Shown piece after piece: positions 1 to 7,998 of a stretch of DNA of 8,987 bases (position 1 is its first letter; every line of letters begins with the position of its first letter). Source of the DNA: Rhodospirillales bacterium (GTDB lineage: Bacteria > Pseudomonadota > Alphaproteobacteria > JAREAF01); the NCBI GenBank assembly GCA_029240475.1, contig JAREAF010000088.1:1-8987 (forward strand), read 5' to 3'. A program made the position numbers and the translations under genes. Below the pieces are notes generated by a model. It was not told the DNA's origin. It did not search any database and worked only from the letters and a program-made list of their open reading frames with translations.

Positions 1-79
1 TTGATCCTGAACAGCCGTTCGCCTGCTGATCCTGCTTGCCGCCGGCCCGATCCTTGCCTTTGACCGCAACGCCCGTCAT
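1..79 (-). CDS. possible start of an unidentified gene, cut by the left window edge
   Basis: An ATG at 77-79 (minus strand) opens a frame with no stop through the 26 codons to the window edge. It begins MTGVAVKGKDRAGGKQ. It is preceded by a purine-rich stretch that could be a ribosome binding site (GAGGGAGTGGGGAG ending directly before the ATG). The orientation matches every other gene in the window. The visible residues are polar and glycine-rich, and codon third positions are only moderately GC-rich. The KGKDRAGG stretch loosely recalls the start of PAAR-type proteins, but this is far too little sequence to assign a family. It could equally be a chance open frame. Confidence 0.3.
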   Translation of the reverse strand, partial: MTGVAVKGKDRAGGKQDQQANGCSGS

Positions 80-334
80 CTCCCCACTCCCTCGTGTTCG
101 TCGTTGAGGAGTCGAGACATGGGCCGCCACGGCCGGTTTGTCTCTGGGCTCGGCATTAGGCCGTAACGAAAGAGATCATGGGACTATCGTAAGGAGACAT
201 TGCGCGGCGAGGATCAAGGCGGCGCGGCAACAGACTACGACGACCATTCCGGTCGCCGCGGTCAGGTGCGATTGCAGCCTATCACGGGGGCGCTCAGGGA
301 ATCGCAAGAGGACGCTTACCGCGCCCTCCAGCCT
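80..334. other. intergenic region after hbd, no convincing gene
   Basis: About 255 nt lie between the hbd stop and the possible gene start at 79. Open frames here are short or are antisense shadows running into hbd, with arginine-rich low-complexity products. The hbd-proximal end carries a hairpin at 308-328 that looks like a terminator. The rest probably holds the leader and promoter of the next minus-strand gene, but I could not find a convincing -35/-10 pair. Confidence 0.5.
308..328 (-). terminator. candidate terminator after hbd
   Basis: Read on the minus strand, GAGGGCGC, a GGTAA loop and GCGTCCTC form an 8-bp GC-rich stem with one G-U pair and a 5-nt loop. It starts 6 nt after the hbd stop codon. 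The stem is followed by TTGCG rather than a long U tract, so it is a good hairpin but an imperfect intrinsic terminator. Its position directly after the last gene of the etfB-etfA-hbd unit supports a role as transcription end or 3' stabiliser. Confidence 0.5.
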
Positions 335-1207
<873 letters not shown>

Positions 1208-1229
1208 GGCTCTAAGCTCCTCTCGCCTG

Positions 1230-2171
1230 TCAGGAGGGCTTTTCGAGGGCTTGCGTCAACTCCGGCACGAGCTGGAAGAGGTCGCCCACGATGCCGTAAT
1301 CGGCCACCTGGAAAATGGGCGCTTCCTCGTCCTTGTTGATGGCGACGATGACCTTGCTGTCCTTCATGCCGGCGAGATGCTGGATCGCGCCGGAGATGCC
1401 GACGGCGACATAGAGCTCGGGCGCGACGATCTTGCCGGTCTGCCCGACCTGGTAATCGTTCGGCACATAACCGGCATCCACGGCCGCGCGGGAGGCGCCG
1501 ACCGCGCCGCCGAGCTTGTCGGCGAGCTTCTCGAGCAGATGGAAGTTCTCGCCCGACTGCATGCCGCGGCCGCCGGAGACGACCACGCGCGCGGAGGTCA
1601 GCTCCGGCCGCTCGGACCGGCTCAGGGCCGCGCCCACATAGCTGGAGAGCCCCGCATCGCCCGCCGCAGGCACGGTCTCGATCTTCGCCGCGCCGCCTTC
1701 TACGGCGGCGGGCTCGAAGGCGGTGCCGCGCACGGTCACCACGACCTTCTCGTCGGTCGCCTCGACGGTCTGCATCGCATTGCCGGCATAGATCGGCCGG
1801 ACGAAGACCTTGGGACCCTCGACCGCCATGATGTCCGAGACCTGCGCCACGTCGAGCAGCGCCGCCACGCGCGGCATCACGTTCTTGCCGAAGCTGTCCG
1901 CGCCGGCCAAGAGATGGCTGAACCCGCCCGCCAGCGAGACCACCAGCTTGGCGACATTCTCGGCCAAAGGATTGGCATAGAGCGGATCGTCCGCGACCAG
2001 AACGCGGTCGACGCCTGCGACCTTCGCGGCGGCCTCGGCCACCGGTGCGCAGCCCGATCCCGCCAGCAGGACGGAAACGCCGCCGCCGATCTTCTGCGCG
2101 GCGGTCACGGCGGAGAGCGTCGCCGCCTTCAAGGCGCCGCCGTCATGCTCGCCGACAACCAGAACGGCCAT
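1230..2171 (-). CDS. etfA: electron transfer flavoprotein subunit alpha
   Basis: The FAD-binding large subunit of the soluble heterodimeric electron transfer flavoprotein takes electrons from acyl-CoA dehydrogenases and passes them to ETF:ubiquinone oxidoreductase. The 313-residue length is typical. The N-terminal domain (about 1-185) starts with a MAVLVVGEHDGG strand. The C-terminal FAD domain has VVVSGGRGM (196-204) and SGENF (206-210). The family signature, with core LYVAVGISGAIQH (253-265), runs on to AIN at 277-279. The following APIFQVADYGIVGDLF (284-299) is also characteristic. Only 3 nt separate it from the etfB stop (TGA CCC ATG), and an AAGGTG ribosome binding site lies inside the end of etfB, so the two subunits are almost certainly translationally coupled. 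The neighbouring acyl-CoA dehydrogenase (mcd) is a likely electron donor. Confidence 0.97.
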   Translation of the reverse strand: MAVLVVGEHDGGALKAATLSAVTAAQKIGGGVSVLLAGSGCAPVAEAAAKVAGVDRVLVADDPLYANPLAENVAKLVVSLAGGFSHLLAGADSFGKNVMPRVAALLDVAQVSDIMAVEGPKVFVRPIYAGNAMQTVEATDEKVVVTVRGTAFEPAAVEGGAAKIETVPAAGDAGLSSYVGAALSRSERPELTSARVVVSGGRGMQSGENFHLLEKLADKLGGAVGASRAAVDAGYVPNDYQVGQTGKIVAPELYVAVGISGAIQHLAGMKDSKVIVAINKDEEAPIFQVADYGIVGDLFQLVPELTQALEKPS

Positions 2172-2174
2172 GGG

Positions 2175-2924
2175 TCAAATCACCTTCGCATCGTTGCGGA
2201 GCTTGTCCACCAGCTCCTGAACCGTCTTCACCTTGATGCCGGCCTGGCGCTTGGGCGGCTCGACCACCTTGAGGGTCTTCAGGCGCGGCTTGGGATCGAC
2301 GCCGAGCGCCTCGGGCGTCAGCGCCTCGATCGGCTTCTTCTTGGCCTTCATGATGTTCGGCAGCGAGGCGTAGCGCGGCTCGTTGAGGCGCAGGTCGGTG
2401 GTGATGATCGCCGGCAGCTTGATCCGGATGGTCTCGAGCCCGCCATCGACCTCGCGCGTCACCTCCGCGCCCTCGCCCTCGATATTGAGCTTGGAGGCGA
2501 AGGTCGCCTGCGGCCAGCCGAGCAGGCCCGCCAGCATCTGGCCGGTCTGGTTCGAATCGTCGTCGATCGCCTGCTTGCCGACGATGACGATGCCGGGCTG
2601 CTCCTTCTCGATCACCGCCTTGAGGAGCTTGGCGACGGCCAGCGGCTGCAGCTCGACATCGGTCTGCACATGGATGCCGCGATCGGCGCCCATGGCGAGC
2701 GCGGTGCGAATGGTCTCCTGCGAGGGCGCCCCGCCCAGCGACACGGCGACGACCTCGGTCGCCTTGCCGGCTTCCTTGAGGCGGATCGCCTCTTCCACCC
2801 CGATCTCATCGAACGGGTTCATCGCCATCTTCACGTTGGTGAGTTCGACGCCGGTGTTGTCGGCCTTCACGCGCACCTTCACGTTGGCATCGATGACGCG
2901 CTTTACCGCGACCAGAACTTTCAT
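2175..2924 (-). CDS. etfB: electron transfer flavoprotein subunit beta
   Basis: The AMP-binding small subunit of ETF is 249 residues, the usual length. It opens with MKVLVAVKRVID and contains VGKQAIDDDSNQTG (115-128), the region that contacts AMP. The beta-subunit signature VTREVDGGLE through PAIITT spans about 155-176. The docking loop for acyl-CoA dehydrogenases, ASLPNIMKAKKKP (186-198), is nearly identical to mitochondrial ETF. Leu188 corresponds to the anchor leucine (human Leu195), and Lys193 and Lys196 to the two lysines that are methylated in the human protein, by my alignment from memory. The ATG at 2922-2924 has a weak AAGG element about 10 nt upstream. It is the first gene of etfB-etfA-hbd, with a promoter-like sequence in the 115-nt gap before it. 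Confidence 0.97.
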   Translation of the reverse strand: MKVLVAVKRVIDANVKVRVKADNTGVELTNVKMAMNPFDEIGVEEAIRLKEAGKATEVVAVSLGGAPSQETIRTALAMGADRGIHVQTDVELQPLAVAKLLKAVIEKEQPGIVIVGKQAIDDDSNQTGQMLAGLLGWPQATFASKLNIEGEGAEVTREVDGGLETIRIKLPAIITTDLRLNEPRYASLPNIMKAKKKPIEALTPEALGVDPKPRLKTLKVVEPPKRQAGIKVKTVQELVDKLRNDAKVI

Positions 2925-2954
2925 GGAACTGCCTTATTCGACCAGCCGGTCAGC

Positions 2955-2998
2955 ATTATACCGCGCCGCACCATAGGAGCATGACAGAGACGTGTCAA
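2955..2998 (-). promoter_or_regulatory. candidate sigma-70-type promoter of etfB-etfA-hbd
   Basis: On the minus strand, in the gap between the adenosyltransferase stop and etfB, a perfect TTGACA lies at 2998-2993. A 17-nt spacer then leads to TATGGT at 2975-2970, which matches the -10 consensus at four of six positions. A second, perfect TATAAT lies further downstream at 2960-2955, about 30 nt before the etfB ATG. It sits 32 nt from the TTGACA, so the two cannot pair as one promoter, and no good -35 lies 16-18 nt before the TATAAT. The region is the most AT-rich stretch of the gap. It suggests that etfB-etfA-hbd can be transcribed independently of the upstream ccr-mcd unit. This is a sequence match only. 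Confidence 0.55.
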
Positions 2999-3039
2999 CG
3001 CAGCGCCGCTGCCATTCCGCAATGCCGCAAAAGCGACCG

Positions 3040-3606
3040 TTACCGGTTCGCGCCCGGCTTCCAGAGCACGTCGCCGGAGCCCTTGCCGTTGCTCCAGCGG
3101 GCGAGCACGAAGAGGTGGTCGGAGAGGCGGTTGAGATAGCGGATCGCGGCGGGGTTCACCGGCTCGGCCTCGGCCAGGGACGTGGTCGCGCGCTCGGCCC
3201 GGCGCACGACCGTGCGCGCGAGATGCAGCCATGCGGCGGCGGCCGAGCCGCCCGGCAGGACGAAGGAATTGAGCGGCTTCAGCTCGGCATTGAGGGCATC
3301 GATCTCGCGCTCCAGCCGCTCGACCTGCGAATCGACGACGCGCAGCGCCTGGCCTTCGGCCTCGCCCTCCTTGGGCGGGATGCAGAGATCGCCGCCGAGA
3401 TCGAACAGATCGTTCTGGATGCGCCCGAGCATGGCCTCGGCCTCGCCTTCGAGATGGAGGCGCGCCAGGCCGATCACCGCGTTGGCCTCGTCGACGGTGC
3501 CGTAGGCCTCGACCCGGGCATGGTGCTTGTCCACGCGCGTGCCGTCGCCGAGCGAGGTGCGGCCCTTGTCGCCGCCGCGGGTGTATATGCGGGTGAGCTG
3601 AACCAT
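3040..3606 (-). CDS. pduO: PduO-type ATP:cob(I)alamin adenosyltransferase
   Basis: The 188-residue protein belongs to the PduO/MMAB family, which transfers the adenosyl group of ATP to reduced corrinoid to make adenosylcobalamin. The N-terminal ATP loop YTRGGDKGRTSLGDG (8-22) is intact. It is followed by VEAYGTVDEANA (32-43), QNDLFDLGGDL (64-74), the RRAER helix (135-139) and NRLSDHLFVLAR (159-170), all family hallmarks of the trimeric all-helical fold. The ATG at 3604-3606 has a GAGGGA about 6 nt upstream. It lies 28 nt after the HIG1-like gene and ends in TAA. Its placement fits supply of coenzyme B12 to ethylmalonyl-CoA and methylmalonyl-CoA mutases, neither of which is in the window. It is not the BtuR/CobA-type transferase often named CobO in alphaproteobacteria, although databases may call it cob(I)yrinic acid a,c-diamide adenosyltransferase. 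Confidence 0.93.
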   Translation of the reverse strand: MVQLTRIYTRGGDKGRTSLGDGTRVDKHHARVEAYGTVDEANAVIGLARLHLEGEAEAMLGRIQNDLFDLGGDLCIPPKEGEAEGQALRVVDSQVERLEREIDALNAELKPLNSFVLPGGSAAAAWLHLARTVVRRAERATTSLAEAEPVNPAAIRYLNRLSDHLFVLARWSNGKGSGDVLWKPGANR

Positions 3607-3634
3607 GGCCGATCCCTCGCGCCCTACGCTCGCC

Positions 3635-3832
3635 TCAGCTCCGGTAGGTCAGCATGAAGACGATGAAGAGCAGGATGGCGAGCCCCTGCAGGCCGATGCG
3701 GGCACGCATGAGCTTGTTGCCGTACTTCTTGTTGAACTCGCCGCCCTTGGCCATGCTGACGATGCCGAGCAGGAGCGCGCCCACCGCGGCGATCATGGCG
3801 CCGACGATGGCGATGGGGAAAAGGCTTTCCAT
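3635..3832 (-). CDS. HIG1-like twin-transmembrane small protein
   Basis: The 65-residue protein has two predicted membrane helices, roughly 5-26 (FPIAIVGAMIAAVGALLLGI) and 46-62 (IGLQGLAILLFIVFML). A short basic loop, MAKGGEFNKKYGNKLMRAR (27-45), joins them. The NKLMRARIGLQG stretch resembles the HIG1 (hypoxia-induced gene 1) domain. Proteins of that fold are associated with respiratory chain complexes in mitochondria and some bacteria. The basic loop predicts both termini on the periplasmic side. No clear ribosome binding site precedes the ATG (CTTCCTC lies directly upstream). The frame is open upstream to the mcd stop but without an ATG, GTG or TTG in between, and this start gives the usual family length. 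It sits 51 nt after mcd and 28 nt before the adenosyltransferase, so it is probably co-transcribed. A role in respiratory coupling is speculation. Confidence 0.85.
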   Translation of the reverse strand: MESLFPIAIVGAMIAAVGALLLGIVSMAKGGEFNKKYGNKLMRARIGLQGLAILLFIVFMLTYRS

Positions 3833-3848
3833 GAGGAAGATATAGCGC

Positions 3849-3874
3849 CTGCCGCCGCGGCTGCCCAGCGGCAG
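3849..3874 (-). repeat. hairpin between mcd and the HIG1-like gene
   Basis: CTGCCGC and GCGGCAG form a perfect 7-bp stem around a 12-nt loop, starting 9 nt after the mcd stop. On the minus strand it is followed by GCGCTATATCTTCC, with no U tract, so it does not look like a full terminator. It may be an RNA processing or stability element that sets different levels for ccr-mcd and the downstream genes, or a chance pairing in GC-rich DNA. Confidence 0.35.
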
Positions 3875-3883
3875 ACCTTCGCG

Positions 3884-5527
3884 TTAGTTCCTCTCGCCGG
3901 ACAGCAGCCCGCGGGCGATGACCTGCGCCTGGATCTCGGCCGCGCCTTCGAAGATGTTGAGGATGCGGGCATCCACCAGCACGCGGCTGATGGGGAACTC
4001 CATGGCATAGCCGTTGCCGCCATGGATCTGCACGGCGAGGTCGGCATTGGCCCAGGCCACGCGCGCGGCGAGGAGCTTGGCCATGCCCGCCTCGATGTCG
4101 CAGCGACGGCCGCTGTCCTTGGCGCGGGCGGCGGCGAAAGTGAGCTGGCGGGCCGCCATGGTCTCGACCGCCATCGCCGCGATCTTGCCGAAAACACGCG
4201 GGAATTGGGCGATCGGCTTGCCGAACTGCTTGCGGCTGGTGGCGTAGGCGATGGCCAGCTCCAGCGCGTTCTGCGCCACGCCGACCGCGCGCGCGGCGGT
4301 CTGGATGCGCGCCGATTCGAAGGTCGCCATCAGCTGCTTGAAGCCCTGGCCCTCCGTCCCGCCCAGGAGCGCATCGGCCGGCACGCGGAAATCGTCGAAG
4401 CCGATCTCGTACTCCTTCATGCCGCGATAGCCCAGCACCGGGATCTCGCCGCCGCGCATGCCGGGGACCGGGAACGGGTCCTCGGCCGTGCCGCGCGGCT
4501 TCTCGACGATGAACATGGAAAGGCCGCGCCAATCTTTCGAATTGGGATCGGTGCGGGCGAGCAGGGTCATCACGTCGGCGCGCGCGGCATGGGTGATCCA
4601 GGTCTTGTTGCCGGTCACGCGATAGACATCGCCGTCGCGCACCGCGCGCGTCTTGAGCGCACCGAGATCCGAGCCGGTGTCGGGCTCGGTGAAGACCGCC
4701 GTCGGCAGGATCTCGCCTGAGGCGATCTTCGGCAGCCATTTTTGCTTCTGCTCCTCCGTGCCGCCGAGGCGGATCAGCTCGGCCGCGATTTCAGACCGGG
4801 TCGCCAGCGAGCCAATGCCGAGCGCGCCGCGCGACAGCTCCTCGGTGACGACGACCATGGCGAGCTTGCCCAGCCCCGCGCCGCCATACTCCTCCGGCAC
4901 GGTCATGCCGAAGACCCCGAGCTCGGCCAGCCTGCCGATCAGCTCCAGCGGGATCAGCTCGTCCTTGAGGTGCCAGCGATGGAAGGGCTCCGCGGTCTCG
5001 GTCGCGATCCGGCGGAAGGGCTCGCGCACCATTTCCAGCGTCTCGTCGGCGAGGCCTTGCACGCCGAACCGGCCGTCGGCGGCGGCCACGGCAATTGCGA
5101 TTCGCGCATCGAGCGTGTTGCCCTGCGCCAGAAGGGCGCGCACCGAGCCATTGGCCGCCAGGCGCGCCGCGGCCCCCTCCGCCCCGAGATCGGGCGGGCG
5201 CACCACCTCGCCCTGGCTCATGGCGATGCCGCCCTGCAGCTGGGCCAGATACTCGCCGAACCCGGCTCCCGCGATCAGCCGCTCGATCTCGCCGAGCTGT
5301 CCCGCGGCCTCGAGCCGTCGGCACCAGTCGCGCAGCTCCTTGAGGGCGGCGACCGTGGTCGCGACCCAGGCATAGCCGTGGGCGGCGAACTGATTGGCCT
5401 CGAGCAGGACCGGATCGAGCCGCCCCGATTTGGACAGCGCGCCAGCGAGGCCCGCGCGCACCTCCTCGGCATAGCGCTCGGCCGCGGCGAGGGCGCCGTC
5501 GAGCTGGGTCAGGAGTTGCGCCGACAT
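3884..5527 (-). CDS. mcd: (2S)-methylsuccinyl-CoA dehydrogenase (acyl-CoA dehydrogenase family)
   Basis: An FAD-dependent acyl-CoA dehydrogenase of 547 residues, clearly longer than the usual 380-400. The extra N-terminal domain (about 1-150, including ANQFAAHGYAWVATTVAALK at 44-63) is characteristic of methylsuccinyl-CoA dehydrogenase of the ethylmalonyl-CoA pathway, which forms mesaconyl-CoA. The conventional dehydrogenase core follows: PEEYGGAGLG (211-220), FTEPDTGSDLGALKTRA (279-295), GNKTWITHA (306-314), SRKQFGKPIAQFP (431-443) and IHGGNGYAMEFPISR (501-515). The C-terminal FEGAAEIQ places Glu527 where the catalytic base lies in the medium-chain enzymes. The gene begins 15 nt after ccr with ATG at 5525-5527. 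No Shine-Dalgarno sequence is visible, so translation may be coupled to ccr. Adjacency to ccr and closeness to etfBA, its expected electron acceptor, strongly support the assignment. A general acyl-CoA dehydrogenase is the only serious alternative. Confidence 0.92.
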   Translation of the reverse strand: MSAQLLTQLDGALAAAERYAEEVRAGLAGALSKSGRLDPVLLEANQFAAHGYAWVATTVAALKELRDWCRRLEAAGQLGEIERLIAGAGFGEYLAQLQGGIAMSQGEVVRPPDLGAEGAAARLAANGSVRALLAQGNTLDARIAIAVAAADGRFGVQGLADETLEMVREPFRRIATETAEPFHRWHLKDELIPLELIGRLAELGVFGMTVPEEYGGAGLGKLAMVVVTEELSRGALGIGSLATRSEIAAELIRLGGTEEQKQKWLPKIASGEILPTAVFTEPDTGSDLGALKTRAVRDGDVYRVTGNKTWITHAARADVMTLLARTDPNSKDWRGLSMFIVEKPRGTAEDPFPVPGMRGGEIPVLGYRGMKEYEIGFDDFRVPADALLGGTEGQGFKQLMATFESARIQTAARAVGVAQNALELAIAYATSRKQFGKPIAQFPRVFGKIAAMAVETMAARQLTFAAARAKDSGRRCDIEAGMAKLLAARVAWANADLAVQIHGGNGYAMEFPISRVLVDARILNIFEGAAEIQAQVIARGLLSGERN

Positions 5528-5542
5528 CGGGTCGGAGTGTCG

Positions 5543-6835
<1,293 letters not shown>

Positions 6836-6855
6836 GGCTCTCCCCTCACGCCATA

Positions 6856-6868
6856 TTGCATCGCAACA
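6856..6868. promoter_or_regulatory. TTGC-N3-GCAA palindrome upstream of ccr, possible regulator site
   Basis: TTGCATCGCAA at 6856-6866 is a short palindrome centred about 26 nt upstream of the ccr ATG and just before its ribosome binding site. TGCATCGCAACA (6857-6868) matches 11 of 12 positions of TGCRNYGCASMA, the site I recall for PhaR, the polyhydroxybutyrate-responsive repressor of Bradyrhizobium. Repression between promoter and ribosome binding site would be a natural arrangement. The motif is short, the consensus is from memory, and other short-chain acyl-CoA regulators may bind similar TTGC/GCAA sequences. Confidence 0.35.
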
Positions 6869-6871
6869 TTA

Positions 6872-6913
6872 CACAAATGATTTCGCGAAGGCGAGGTTCC
6901 GCGATCATTTGTG
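6872..6913. repeat. long inverted repeat between the M48 peptidase gene and ccr
   Basis: CACAAATGAT (6872-6881) and ATCATTTGTG (6904-6913) are perfect 10-bp inverted arms around 22 nt. On the minus strand the inner bases extend the stem: CGCGGA pairs with TTCGCG (one G-U) after a 2-nt AA bulge. The total is about 16 bp with an 8-nt loop. It lies 30 nt after the M48 stop and 37-78 nt before the ccr start. No U tract follows. It may end or stabilise the DUF898-M48 transcript, or act as a two-half-site operator for ccr (arm centres about 32 nt apart, three helical turns). The AT-rich arms contrast with the GC-rich surroundings. Confidence 0.6.
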
Positions 6914-6942
6914 CGCGATTTGGGGATATCCGGCCGGAGTGC

Positions 6943-7998
6943 TCAGTCGCAGGCCGCGCGGATCGCCTGCCATTCCGCCTCGGTGAAGGCATCGCCGCCG
7001 GCGGTCCGGTCCGGGATCGCGGCGGCGCGCGCGGCGCTTGCCGGATGGGTGGAGAGCCACTCGAGAGCGCCCCCGGCTTCCCCTTGCAGCGCCTCCAGCC
7101 GGGTGAAGAACCGCTTCAAGCCCGTGGACCGGACCCCTTCGGCCTGAAGCATCTCCACCGCAAGTCGGTCCGCTTCCTCCTCCGCCGCGCGGCTATAGGA
7201 CAGCTCGACCACCGTCGCGGCGATCGCCGCCACGTCCAGCCCCGCCCCGCCCGTGATGATCTGCAGCAGCACCTGGACGCCGAGGCCGCGCACGACGCTC
7301 TCGTGGGTGTGGCGCTCGACGACGTGGCCGACCTCATGCGCCAGCACGCCGGCAAGCTCGTCCGGATCGCTTTTCCCGATGAGGCCGCGCAAGATCACGA
7401 TGCGGTCCCCCGGGACGGCGAAGGCATTCATCTCGGACATATCGAGGACCTCGACCCGGATCTGGCCTTCATGGCCCCGGCTCGCGGCGAGCCGGGTGGC
7501 GAAGTCCTGGAGCGCGCGGCGGCCCGGGCCCTCGGCGCAGAGCGGGTGATCGGCCGACAGAATCTGGATGGTGGCGGAGCCGATCGGCTCGAGCCAGGAG
7601 GGCGGCACCAGGGGTCCGAGCCAGCGCGGCGCCCAATCGAAGACGGTGAGGGCCGCCAGGGCGGCCGCCGCGGCGCCGCCGAGGACGATGGTGAGCGCCC
7701 GGCGCCGGCGCCCCCCTTGAGCGCGCGCCAGCTCGGGCATCATCATCCGCAGCTCGGCGAGGTCTCGAGCGGTCGCGATCAGGAGCCTGGAATCGGCGGC
7801 GCTGCGGCAGCCGAGGGCGAATGGGCCACGTCCTTCCCAATCGCCGGCCGGCTCGACATCCGCGACGGGCCAGCGCGCCATCGTGCCGCCGTCGGGCGCC
7901 TTGATCCAGAGCTGCCCGTGCGAAACCTGCAGCCGCGCATCGTGCGCCGCCGCGGTCTGGCCGTCATAGAAGCGGGCGGGAATCCCGAGCGCGGTCAC
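6943..7998 (-). CDS. M48 family zinc metallopeptidase, membrane-anchored
   Basis: A 351-residue protein with three parts. A cytoplasmic-looking N-terminal domain of about 95 residues (with RFYDGQTAAAHDARL at 9-23) comes first. A single membrane helix at about 101-119 follows GGRRRR, so positive-inside topology puts the rest in the periplasm. The C-terminal part is an M48 peptidase domain. The zinc motif HEVGH is at 221-225 (His221, Glu222, His225). The ExxxD third-ligand motif is EEEAD (273-277), making Glu273 the likely ligand. STHPASAAR (316-324) is the usual downstream M48 signature. Relatives such as BepA, LoiP and HtpX act in envelope protein quality control, but the substrate here is unknown. 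The start is GTG at 7996-7998, overlapping the stop of the DUF898 gene (GTGA), which indicates coupled translation. No ATG is available near the N-terminus. Confidence 0.9.
   Translation of the reverse strand: MTALGIPARFYDGQTAAAHDARLQVSHGQLWIKAPDGGTMARWPVADVEPAGDWEGRGPFALGCRSAADSRLLIATARDLAELRMMMPELARAQGGRRRRALTIVLGGAAAAALAALTVFDWAPRWLGPLVPPSWLEPIGSATIQILSADHPLCAEGPGRRALQDFATRLAASRGHEGQIRVEVLDMSEMNAFAVPGDRIVILRGLIGKSDPDELAGVLAHEVGHVVERHTHESVVRGLGVQVLLQIITGGAGLDVAAIAATVVELSYSRAAEEEADRLAVEMLQAEGVRSTGLKRFFTRLEALQGEAGGALEWLSTHPASAARAAAIPDRTAGGDAFTEAEWQAIRAACD

Noticed and set aside
2955..2998. TTGACA and TATAAT read as a single consensus promoter
   Set aside because: The spacing is 32 nt, far from the 16-18 nt required. 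TTGACA pairs better with TATGGT.
3001..3045. Possible terminator after the adenosyltransferase gene
   Set aside because: Only weak, imperfect pairings around GCATT/AATGG were found, with no U tract, so there is not enough for a call.
3624..4739. 371-codon minus-strand frame overlapping mcd, the HIG1-like gene and their gap
   Set aside because: It is an alternate frame of mcd with Arg/Gly-rich translation. The mcd frame carries all the family motifs.
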